DNA of 64,000 nucleotides, from the NCBI GenBank assembly GCA_030374805.1, contig JARGSG010000193.1, positions 248,001 to 312,000 of the forward strand, given 5' to 3'. This DNA is from Gracilaria gracilis (Eukaryota; Rhodophyta; Florideophyceae; Gracilariales; Gracilariaceae). The notes beneath the pieces were generated by a model. That model had not been told where the DNA came from, ran no database searches, and saw only the letters and a list, made by a program, of their open reading frames with translations. Numbering within the stretch: the first letter of the stretch is position 1; the number at the start of each line of letters is the position of its first letter. Both the position numbers and the translations under genes were made by a program. This document shows positions 1 through 9,716 of the stretch, one piece after another.

Positions 1-1481
1 TGCTTGTCCGTTTCGGATTGCGAGTCGCCATATCCCGCATCGGTAGCGCCGTCGGAATCGACGCGATGCGCTCGCCGTCGAAGAACCCCTTCTGGACGTA
101 TTCCATGACGGATAGCGGGACCTGCTTCCTCCGGCGAGGAGCGGTAAGACCGCGACGGAAGCGATGGTCATACTTCTGACCAGGTAACGGGACCGAACGG
201 AAACGTGTCGACGGTGTACCAGAGCCGCTCGGGTTCGGCGCCATTGCGTGCGTGGGGTTGGATACGGAGTGAACCGACTCGGGCATGTCACCGCTTGCCT
301 GGCGCTCTTATAGGGGGAGGTGAACACGACAATGCGGTACTTGAGGTATTACCGACCGTTTGGAATCGCCACGACGACTATGTCGTCGTACAGGCACCGC
401 GCGGACGAAATGTCAGTGCTGACCAATTCATTTTTATTGGAGGATCAGGAGCTGACGTTCCGCCACCCACTTCACACGAGATACACTATACACTCGCTTC
501 GTCGTTGCGTCGCATCGCGTCTAATTCGTACAGTCGCTCGCCCGTACGGTCACAATGAGCACTGACGGTCCTTCGACCGCCAGTCTATTTACGAAAGAGG
601 ACCACCGCTTCGGACACGGCGTACCCGCACGGACACGCTTTCGGCCGCTAAGAGATCATCCGCCGTACGCTCTCCGTCGAGACGTGCGGCGCGCGCCAAT
701 ACGCGTACCCGCCAGACGCCCTCCATCGAGACGTGCTGGGCGTGCCGATTGGACCCCCATCGGGCGTTCTCCTTCGAGACGAACCGCACGGAAAGACACG
801 GATACACGCACGCCTTCGCTGCCGTCAGTACCCGTCTTCACGCCCACTCGTACGTAACATGGCAAGCGTCCCCAACGGTTCCGTCCGTATGGTGTCTCCT
901 CCACTTAGGAAAACCGGGCATGGCTTCGCCCCGCCCATCCTGGGCAAATTTTCCGAAAGCGGACGCTGTGGCTTCCCGTAACCCGTACGGACTCCACGCA
1001 CGCGTGCCGCGTGTTACCGAACGGATGACACCAAGTGCAGACCTCGCGGTGGGCGGCGCTAACGACTTCGAAGCCCCGCAGGACACGCTCCGTGTGGCGA
1101 CAGTCGCGGATGCCCTACAGGACGAGATGCACATTTCCGATTGGACTTGAACGTACGCGGGGCCGAGCACGTTGACGTTACTCGAACGAGTGCCTACGGT
1201 CTGCACAGGTATAACGGTTGCGCACACCCCGGACCATGCCTCGAGCGGCTTCGATCCCCCGTTCGCGCACCAGTGCGTTTCGTTCCGCTCGGCTTGGATC
1301 TTTACCACACGTACTCAAGGCCCTTTTCCTCGCTCCCGCTCTGGAAATTTTGGCATGGCTTCGCCACGCCCTTTCCGGGCAAAATTTCCGAACGGACACT
1401 ATGGCGCCCTCTCAACCATGCGGACAGACGCGTAGCGTCTTGACGACACTACGCGGCGCTCCGAGGGCGGAGCGCAAGTGT
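1..1481. other. Gene-free GC-rich stretch with internal imperfect repeats
   Basis: No open frame here has protein-like character; short frames overlap on both strands as expected of GC-rich non-coding DNA. A block of about 50 bp around 916-965 (containing GGGCATGGCTTCGCC) recurs imperfectly at 1350-1399, and a GAGACG-containing phrase recurs near 678, 728 and 775. This fits decayed transposon sequence, but no family could be named. Confidence 0.45.
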
Positions 1482-1493
1482 AGGAGGGGGATC

Positions 1494-1929
1494 TGTAGTA
1501 TAGTGGGCCCGGGTTGGTACAGAGTGTGTCTGACCAGCCGTTCACGTACGAAGGGGTAGTGCACGATGGGCTGGTGCAGTGGCACCGCCACGTGTACGAT
1601 CTGGTGACCAAGTGCCGGACGGGTTGGAAAAGCGTACAAGTTGGCCACGTGTACGGACTTCAAGCATCTTCTGCCGAACGTCTTCTTCGTTAGTTTGCAC
1701 TTACAATAGACCGCACGGTATATTCTACTAAGGTTTCTCAGACCGTTCGTACCCTTTTGCGCGCACCTGTACGCGCTTGGTGATACCGAACGTCCACTCT
1801 CCCTTCGACCGCCCGATGCTTCCGCCCTCCTTCCCTGTTCGGATTCATTACAGTTACACGACTGTACGCTACCGCCGCTCCAATCTCAAGACCGCTTCGG
1901 ACTCTCTCATTTTTTGGCATTATACCACA
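1494..1929. repeat. Possible LTR of an unidentified retroelement
   Basis: A purine run (TAGGAGGGGGA, 1481-1491) is followed within 3 bp by TG, and the sequence runs to a CA at 1928-1929 just before the next element. A polypurine tract followed by TG...CA is the layout of a 3' LTR. No second copy exists in the window and the upstream sequence does not encode recognisable pol, so this is only a suggestion. Confidence 0.22.
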
Positions 1930-3975
1930 GGGTACAATAATTGACGTGGACTACATCAATTCTGGTTGTGTTTGACTCAGTCCGGGAATCAAATAGTGTG
2001 GGTCGTATGACGTTCAAACTAATCGTTTATAATGTGGCATCATCTGAGATGGCGCGAACGCACACCAAACCGAAACACCCTAACAAGCAGAGCTGGTCGT
2101 TATTTTTCTCTTCCCGCGCTTTCATTCATGCCTTAAAACTACGCACAACTCGTACGGCACAAGGCAAAAAGACTTTTTCGTTCCTCGTCCAGTCCACCAT
2201 AGACGAGATGACTTCACTCATCATAAGCGCGTCACACATTATTGCAGCTCTCCAACGACAAGTTGCCTCAAACGCGAGCAATGAGCCAGCGCCTCCCTCC
2301 TCAGTTACGAAAATCACTGCAGGTACCACCGATGTACAGAACCCAGATGGTCAACAATTGAGTCCGTCCAACAAGAAGAGTCATGAGAAACACCACGTGC
2401 TCAGAATTTCCGACAGAGTAAGAATTGCAGCGTGGATGCAAGAAGGAGGAAACAGCAACGGGGACAAACGTATTATCTCAAAAGCTGTGAAACACTTTCT
2501 AGCACTGTTTCGTAGAAGCGTGAAAGCGAACCTTCAGAAGTCCAGCCGGATCTGGAAAGGCCGGGCCCAGTATTTGAATGAGGACGGTACACCGCAGCAG
2601 AGAGGGCTTTGCTCTACAATCACACGATCTACAGTCTATGGAGTGAAGCGTGCATACCTGAAGGCCCGGAATGGGAGAGGACGAAAGACGAGGAGTTGGG
2701 TCGATGCTCTTCATCGCGATTTGGTTTCGGAGTTCGACCGCCTGTGGAAGTTGGGAGTGAAGTCTAACTGGAAAACCTTGCAAAGTTTAGCGCTTTTACC
2801 CATCCAACTATCCAATGCCCCAGCATATCACAGTAATCTCAAGGAAAAAAAGCGAGACGTTCTCATAGCGCAATGCATTACGAAGAGTTGGATACAGAAT
2901 TTTTTCTGATCGTTACCCAATTGTAAGCCGTTCCATCTCCGCAAAGTATTTTCTGTCACCAGAGAAAGAAGCATTCATTCACAAGGAAGTTGCCTTTTAC
3001 TTAAAAATGCTGGGCAAAGCATTCCAAAACGGTGAACTGGAGGAGAATGGTGTCGAGAGAACGCCGTCGAGATTCACTTTGTCGTAAATGTCGACACCGG
3101 GAAGACACTTGGCTTCACTGGCGACATGGTCACGAAGTGGGCAGATGTGGTTTCAGGGGGCGAAGGTATAACCATGGTGGTCCGCAGTAACGGTGGACAT
3201 AATGCGAAGGTTGACCCAGCTTTCATGGTGTTCACAAACCAAAACAGAAGTTACCCCATACGCAGGGTGCCAGATGATGTTGACGGTGTATTCTATCGCA
3301 GTAAACCCAAAGGGGGGATGGACGCAGTTGTTGTGCCCCAGTGGCTTTCGGAGGAAAAGGTTTTTCGAAGATTACCGCACGGGAGTAAACACACGTTGTT
3401 CATTGATAACTGCAGCGGTCATTGCCTACCCCCCAGGCTGCAGGCTCCCGCACAAAGTATCAATACGGAGCTTCGTAATTTTCCTGAAAATGCGACGCAC
3501 TTAGTTCAACCGGCTGACTCCTTCCTTATCCGAAAATATAAAGCGCATGAAGCAGACGATGGGAGAAGCTTAAGATGGACATGACAGTGAAAGAAAAATG
3601 GTTAGGTTCTAAGAAGCTTTTTGAACCTGGTAAGAGCAATTTTCTGATTCTTGCAGCTTTGGAAATTCGTTATTTGAACCGACAGAGGACATAGATGGGC
3701 TAACGTTTGCAAGGAAGGTGATGATACGTACAGGTATGGCTTCGAAAGTAAATGGGTTGTGGCAGGAGCAGCAATTGTTTTTTCAGCTTCAGGAAATCGT
3801 CAGAAAATACAGGAACCATTTTGAAGGTGCTCCGGTGGTTCCGTGACACTCCGTTGGCAGGTAAAGTGGCGGAAAGGGCTGAAGTGAGCTTGTGGAGAGA
3901 CCCACATTATATTTGTCCGTTGTATTTAATGTAGCCCACATTAAACCATGTCGTACCACAATTAGTGTGGAACAG
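1927..3975 (+). mobile_element. Decayed pogo/Tigger-like DNA transposon
   Basis: The interval encloses a broken pogo-superfamily transposase. Weak terminal inverted similarity is visible: GTGGACTACAT near 1945-1955 against the reverse complement GTGGGCTACAT near 3930-3940. The exact ends and the TA target duplication cannot be fixed. Its right edge lies about 20 bp from the Tc1-type element that starts at 3997. Confidence 0.42.
2049..3850 (+). pseudogene. pogo/Tigger-like transposase (DDE_1), frameshifted
   Basis: This is a dead transposase of the pogo/Tigger group, enzymes that cut and paste DNA transposons. The first ATG of the long frame is at 2049. A helix-turn-helix-like block (RISDRVRIAAWM, about 2400-2440) is followed by a basic region. 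The frame is lost near 2880-2910, resumes in another phase through SPEKEAFIHKEV (about 2955), and shifts again near 3050. The catalytic core is then readable from 3060: LFIDNCSGH (Asp codon 3405-3407) and FPENATHLVQPADS (Asp codon 3516-3518) are the DDE_1 hallmarks. The first Asp, expected in the block at about 3060-3075, is not apparent. Tail similarity (WQEQQLFFQLQEIVRKY) persists to about 3845. At least two frameshifts plus stops make it non-functional. Confidence 0.72.
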
Positions 3976-3996
3976 GAATTTTTGTGGTTCACGCTA

Positions 3997-4196
3997 CAGT
4001 CCTCGTTAAAAGTATACGAACGGGGGCTGAAGGCCAGTACACAGCACTTCTGAAAGACTGTGAGGTAGATGAAGGCTACAATAAACTTTCTTTTACTTCA
4101 TTAAAACATTCTAGCACAATAAAAACTCTTCAAACATTGTGTAGCGCCTACAGTGCAAGCCCTTCACCTTAGAGGGCGGATCAAAAGTATACGAAC
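3997..4196. repeat. Left IR of the Tc1-type element, outer and inner direct repeats
   Basis: The outer motif AAAAGTATACGAAC (about 4008-4021) and the inner motif AAAAGTATACGAAC (about 4183-4196) are identical. The element edge CAGTCC begins at 3997, immediately after TA. Confidence 0.82.
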
Positions 4197-4235
4197 AAAA
4201 TCATATTTTTGACCTGCTCTCCATCTAAGCCCAGT

Positions 4236-4539
4236 TTAAAACTTTGTTTTGCGCCCGTTAGCGCGCACTACAGCCATGCAACGCCTAGGCATGCTGTTAT
4301 TAAGCATAGTTAGCACGTGAGGGTCTATTTTGCCGCACTCATCGCGAAGAGCCTGCTTTAGAGGTAGAAAATCTTTGGAGTCATACTGCTTACAATCAGC
4401 GTAGGCCCTGTAAGCGAGTATGCTCCAAAGATTTTCTATAGGATTTAGATCCGGAAAATGTGCTGGCCACTCCATTAAATTGTATGGGTTCTCCATAAAC
4501 CACTCCATGCTATACCGCAATTTTTTAATAGAGGCATTG
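4236..4539 (-). pseudogene. Tc1-type transposase, C-terminal part (DDE_3)
   Basis: This is the C-terminal third of a Tc1/IS630-type transposase. It contains the signature WPAHFPDLNPIENLW, in which the Glu of NPIENLW is the third acidic residue of the DD34E triad, and ends with a basic tail and a stop at 4236. The open frame appears to continue to 4595, but bases 4540-4595 belong to the inserted 5' LTR and recur in the 3' LTR at 15107, so that extension is false. Removing the gypsy element and one CATTG copy joins this part in frame to QQD, encoded at 15961-15970. Confidence 0.85.
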
Positions 4540-5377
4540 TGAAGGACAACACTCCTTGGAGGCGATTTGAGGTACTTAGTTAATTTCCGCATCATGCGTT
4601 AGTAGATATATATGAGCTACACCGCTATTAGCGTGTCGCCTCGCTGAGGTAATTTCCACACATGTACACGTGGATTGCACGGCTCGAGGCGCCGCTTAGC
4701 GGGTGTGACTAGCACACGTGTAGCACGGATATGCCGGAGGCAGTGCACCCAGCATTGCTGTATTTACTCGATTATTTTGCCCGGCGCACCCACTGTCAGT
4801 GGTGCGCCGAGCTCAGTACTTAGAGGGTTGAGCATCGCTCCCCCAAGTAAATTGCCCCTTGCTAAGCAAGGGCTTCTGGCTCTAACTATCACGCCTTCGC
4901 GGACTGTTCACCTCCAAGTGGAGTGACGACCGCGTTGTTCACGTATAGTTACCCACCCTTGTGGCGCTCAGAGTATAACCACTATTTGTGTGTCTCGTTC
5001 CGACCTATTGTCGTATACCCGCCCCTGTATTGGGTTTGCTTTACTCTCTCTTTTTCCCCCACTCTGGTGGTTTGGTTTCTCCCCTTTTTGGGTTTGCCTT
5101 TTTGCCCTGTTCGCAGTGGCCCGTTTCCGACACCTTGTCGTTGCCGTGCTACTCTCTTTCGAGGACTCATCTCGTGACCGTGTGAACACGTGGATCTCTA
5201 CCGACTACTAACCAGCCTCACGCTCCGACGCTTGTCGTGGTGGTTTGACTTCGGATTTACACCCGGCTTAGCTGTGTCATTCCCGGAGTGCTTCGTTCGC
5301 TGTGCTGCCCTGTCGAGGGGAAGATTCCGAATGTCTTCGTGAGCTTGCGCTTTTCCCGCCAAAGGCGTTGCTCCACA
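4540..5377 (+). repeat. 5' LTR of the gypsy element (838 bp)
   Basis: It begins TGAAGGACAACACTCC, ends GTTGCTCCACA, and is nearly identical to 15107-15955. A TATA-like AGATATATATGAG lies near 4606-4618 and may be the promoter (inference). Short open frames seen in both LTR copies on both strands are by-products of LTR sequence, not genes. Confidence 0.95.
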
Positions 5378-5538
5378 AGTTGTCTCCTGATCTAGGAGCT
5401 TTTAGTTTTTGTCGGAAGATTCACTCGTGAATTCACTCGTTGCGAGGTCAGTCCTTTTGCCCTTGTCTCCATTAGGAAGTTCACTGGAAGTCCCAGCCAA
5501 TTGGCTGTCGATTATCCCGTTGTACGGTTGTTCTGGTC
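5378..5538 (+). other. Leader between 5' LTR and gag
   Basis: This is the untranslated leader. The bases after the LTR (AGTTGTCTCCTGATC) do not begin with the TGG expected of a site complementary to a tRNA 3' CCA end, so the priming mechanism is not evident. Confidence 0.5.
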
Positions 5539-7662
5539 ATGACGCTGTCAGATCGTCCGAAGACACGCAGTCAGACTGGAAGATCGGATCCCCTACTTCC
5601 GTCACGGATCCCCACCCGTTCACGGTCCCGGACCGAAGGGATGCCGGCTACTGAAGCTGTGCCGACGACCATTCGACTTCCGCCCACGTCGTTGATCAAC
5701 CCTCACCGAGGTGATGGACCGGCTCCTGCCATTGCTGGTCCCCCTCCTATCGTAGGAGGTACGGTTCCTTCCGTAGTTCCCACTCCGGAGGCACCTCTGA
5801 GGGCTACTGTCAATGACACCCTCCACTTAACTGTGTAAGAGCAGCTCCGCTCCACGAGGGCTGCTCATGCTACCCTTGCTAAGGAGTTGTCGTTACTTCG
5901 AAAGAAGGTGGATGACACTGCTTTGCAGGACCGTTCTGAGGATCTCCGCGTATTGCGTGGTGATGTCAACTCCCTCTTGGAAGCTTTCGGAGGACCCGCT
6001 AATTTCGTGGAGGACGTGGCTGAGAAGTTTACTCGCCTCCGCGCCCGTCTAGAAACGGTGGAACAAACCGTCCTGGTTGGAGCCAATCGCACGGCTGAGC
6101 CGGTTGCTGTTTCACACCGTGACAAGAAGGTCAGTGGATCCAAAGCACGCAAAGAGCGGAAGAACTACGACTCTGATTCGTCAGCATCCTCTCTTTCTTC
6201 TCGCCGCTCAACCGGGTCTGATTCGTCCGACTCGTCGGTAGAAGAAGCTCCTCGTGAGCGTTCGTCACGCTCAAAGCGGTCATCAGCCACCCAAGGTGTG
6301 GTACGCGCCCGCTCGAAGGGAAGGAAGCACTCTGGATTAAAAGAGTTGAAGCCTACCAATCTGCTCTACAAGAAGCTGTTGTCATACCGGTATTACCGTT
6401 TGGAGGACTCTTCATTGGATAGAACTCCCCGTGGGACGGGAGAGGTCAAAGACTGTATCAAACGGATGCAGCTGTCGCTCCGTAATCGACTGTTTACAGG
6501 CGATGATCCCATCTTGGTGTTGGATTTCCCATCACGCTTTGTAGCGGAAGCTGACATCCTTGGGATGAATGAAGGACAGGCGTTTGTCGCGCTGCCCTAT
6601 TTTCTACGCGGACTTGGGGAAGATCAGTACAACTCTGTAAGAGGTTCATCTCACGCCTCTGAAGGAGGGGTTACTTGCTGGCCTGAAGCAGTTCAGTATT
6701 TACTGAGGTCCTAGGCGACTGGCACCGCCATCCAGTCGGCTATCCTCGCTCTGAGAGACACCAAACAACGCCCCGGCGAAACGGAAACCGATTACTCGGT
6801 GCGCCTGAATAAGGCCTTCCACCGATGTGGCAATGTTTATTCCGCTCAAGAGCGTTGTACCATGTTCGTTGATGGACTAGACCCGGCTATACGGACCCTA
6901 GTGGCCCGTCGCCGTGAAGAAAACCGTAAAACTACGTACTTGGAACTGGTGCAGTATGCACGCGCCGAAGGCGATGCACTACGAGCACGAGTCCCGGGTA
7001 CCCGGTTGAAGTCCGCTAAAGCGTTGATGTTAGGATCGGGAACCCCGTCGGCATCAATGCTGGCTGAGGCACACTCCAACAAGGAGTATGATCAGGTGCA
7101 TTTTGCCCGTAGCGACGTGCTTTCAATCCCGACAACGGAGCTTCCCTCAACCACGGATGCCTCGTTTCAAACGGCTCCGGACGGTACACTGCTGTATGCA
7201 GATTCGAACCGAGTTCGACCGCCTCAACTGTCATATGAGAACGGTGGAACCCGGGCTTCACGGCCTGGCTGGCAAGCTTCCCGCCCAGCGGTGCGATTCT
7301 CGAATACTCGGAACGTCAATGCCATTGTTGGATTGATCTGTCACCTCTGCTATACGCGAGGGCATACTTCTCCGCAGTGCGTTTTAACCATGCGTGAGTG
7401 GGCACAAGTCATTGCCAACTACGAGTCCCTCTCACCAGAGGAGAAGGCTTCCGTTCCGATGGCATCGTACATCCGCGCGAAGATGGATATTCCACGCACA
7501 ATTGCGGCTCCGATTGCCCAGAACATGGTGACCTCTCACCCCCGTACCCCTCTCGAGGGAAATTCAACCGCTACTGCGGACGCTTCTGCCACTGGTGCCC
7601 AGGCATCAATGGTTCAGAATTCTGAGCACCCGCCTCAGGCGGAATCTGCTCAGAAAAACTAA
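5539..7662 (+). pseudogene. gag of the gypsy element, two in-frame stops
   Basis: One reading frame from ATG 5539 to the stop at 7660-7662 encodes about 707 residues, interrupted only by TAA at 5836-5838 and TAG at 6712-6714. The product would be the capsid/nucleocapsid precursor that packages element RNA. The N-terminal part is Ser/Pro/Arg-rich, then comes a helical stretch (5880-6080), a Ser/acidic segment (6170-6260), a capsid-like region (6340-7000; RLNKAFHRCGNVYSAQERC), and near the C-terminus a zinc knuckle CHLCYTRGHTSPQC of CX2CX4HX4C type (about 7339-7380). The length is ordinary for gypsy Gag. No frameshift was seen, so decay here is limited to two nonsense changes. Pol lies downstream in a different frame. 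Confidence 0.85.
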
Positions 7663-7912
7663 TTGTGGGAGTCTCCTCTCTTGGAGGGGCGCCCTCAGAG
7701 TTGAGGCTGAAGGCGCCCGAGGCGTCCCTGCCTCGCTCCCAGGTCCGAATCCTCTCGAGGAAACAGGCCATCGAAGACGTGAACTCAGAACACCTTAGTG
7801 TTCTTCGTCGACCGTGGATACGGGTAAGAAATAACCGGTTCCCGGATAGAGTTATGGTGATGGCCAAACGCAATTACAAGGTCTATGCCGACCTTGGCCT
7901 TCACCCCAGTTT

Positions 7913-8488
7913 ATGGTGCGTTATCTCACTGTATTAGATACAGGCGCAGGTCCGAACTTCATTGTTGAGACGGCATAGCCACCCGCCTTGCGGTCACACA
8001 TGCGCCGTGGCGACATTCCTGACGTCGCTGACGCGAATAACAACCCATTGTCAACGGTAGGATACATCGAGTTGGTAATCCGCTTGGGCTCATGCGTGGT
8101 GAAGCTCGACTTTGTCGTTTGTCGGTCATTGGCCGCCCCAGTCATTTTGGGTTGTGAGTTTTGCGACCGCTTTGTCGATGCCATTAGGCCCCGCCAGAGG
8201 CGTGTTGAAATGGAAGATGGTTCGTCCGTGCCGATTGTTTGTCGTCCTTTGAGGCATGCCTCCAAGAAGCACGTACCTCTACCTGTGGCGCAGGAAGCAC
8301 AACCGAGTTCTCGGGAGTCTACGAAGCTTCGTGTTGCCTCCGCGACACGCGTGCCTCCAGAGTCTCAAGTCTGGGTACAGGTGAATTCCCGTCAACACGG
8401 TTTACGAATCGTCCAGCCATTGCCGTCGTTGTATTATAAATACTCTCTTGCCATTGCTAATGGAGTGGTCCCAGGTGGAACCGGATAA
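7913..8488 (+). pseudogene. pol: aspartic protease region
   Basis: The frame MVRYLTVLDTGAGPNFI contains the retropepsin catalytic motif DTGA (Asp codon 7937-7939). The flap and core continue after an in-frame TAG at 7976-7978 through LDFVVCRSLAAPVILGCEF, where VILGCEF is the usual conserved second block. It would cleave the Gag-Pol polyprotein. The region from the gag stop to about 7912 and from 8489 to 8785 contains further stops, and its original frame could not be followed. Confidence 0.72.
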
Positions 8489-8638
8489 TCAGTTTTACGT
8501 GTTGATAGCCCAATCTAGGCAAAACAACCCAGTATCTGGTGAAAAACCAAGTGATTGGCTCGGTCATAGAGCCGCATCCAACTGCGTTGGTTACCGACGA
8601 AGATGACTGCTGCTGATGTGCTCGGAATCGTTCACTCT

Positions 8639-8652
8639 AAGGAGGGGGAGGC
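8639..8652 (+). other. Internal copy of the polypurine-tract motif
   Basis: AAGGAGGGGGAGG lies between protease and RT and matches the 3' polypurine tract over AAGGAGGGGGA. It could act as a central polypurine tract (inference). Confidence 0.45.
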
Positions 8653-8785
8653 GTCTGAATCTCATTCGTCTCCGTCGCCGAGTCTCTCGGGTCCAGCTAG
8701 CCTGTTAAGACAGAGAAGACACGCGTTCCGACGAGTTACGACCAATTGGACCCAGTGAGGGAATTGGAAGAACTCGACCTCGGAC

Positions 8786-9716
8786 TTGTTCCAGAGACAC
8801 ACCGCAAACGACGTGCGCGATATGCTTCGTGAATTCACCACAATGTGGGATGGTTCTCTCGGAGAAATAAATACCACGGAACACCGGATTGATCTCCTTC
8901 CCAACTCTCGGCCAGTAGCCCAACATCCGTACAGGGCGGGGCCCAAGGCCAGAGAAGAAGAGCAATTTCAGGTGGACAAGATGCTCCGTGCAGGAGTTAT
9001 AGAACCGGCACATTCGCCGTGGGCGTCACCAGTGGTACTGGCTCCGAAACCGGATGGTTCCTGGCGCTTCTGTATCGATTATCGTCGTCTAAACGCTCTT
9101 ACCGTCAAGGACGTGTACCCTATTCCACGTATGGATTAATACATCGATTCTCTCGGAAATGCTACAGTATTCACGGCATTGGATGCTAACTGGGGGTACT
9201 GGCAGGTTCCAGTGAGAAAGGAGAATCAGGACAAGACAGCGTTTGTCTGCCATTCTGGCCTCTACCGTTTTAAACGGACGCCCTTTGGTTTAACCAATGC
9301 TCCCGCTACTTTTCAGCGTGCTATTGATATCCTACTGGCCGGCTTCAAGTGGCGTACTTGTCTCGTCTACCTTGACGACGTCATTGTATTCTCAGATAAT
9401 TTGGATGATCACCTCACACATGTGAGAGACATAATGGCCACGTTACGGGACGCCGGGAGTGGACACTCAAGCTGAGGAAATGCAAATTCTTCACGGATAC
9501 AGTCAAGTATCTGGGTCACATAATCCGTCCAGGACGTGTCAATGATCGGAGGAAGCTCGTATGAAGTCGCTGAAACAGGCCACTGAAACCGACTACCCAG
9601 ACCGAACTGAGATCCTTCCTAGGATTAGTCAACGTCTATAGACGGTTTATTCCCAACTTCGCGGACATTGCGGCACCTCTCAACGCGCTCCTGCGGAAGG
9701 GTCAACCCGCCCTAAG
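8786..9716 (+). pseudogene. pol: reverse transcriptase region
   Basis: Reverse transcriptase motifs occur in order: SPWASPVVLAPKPDGSWRFC (blocks 1-2, about 9010-9070), the IDYRRLN block, YPIPRMD, ALDANWGYWQVPV with the first catalytic Asp (about 9180), TPFGLTNAPATFQR, and LVYLDDVIVFS with the YLDD active site (about 9370). An in-frame TAA interrupts at 9137-9139. A frameshift near 9460 moves the sequence to LRKCKFFTDTVKYLGHII (about 9475-9525), and two more stops plus another shift precede the RNase H frame at 9717. Motif spacing and content are normal for gypsy RT, but the region cannot be translated through. Confidence 0.9.

Noticed and set aside
4236..4595. A single 119-codon minus frame taken as one Tc1 fragment up to 4595
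   Set aside because: The first 19 codons are LTR sequence, repeated at 15107-15162; the true transposase part ends at the insertion point 4539.
4923..5211. Several open frames on both strands in the LTR, repeated at 15501-15789
   Set aside because: They recur because the LTR is duplicated, overlap each other in several frames, and have no protein-like motifs.
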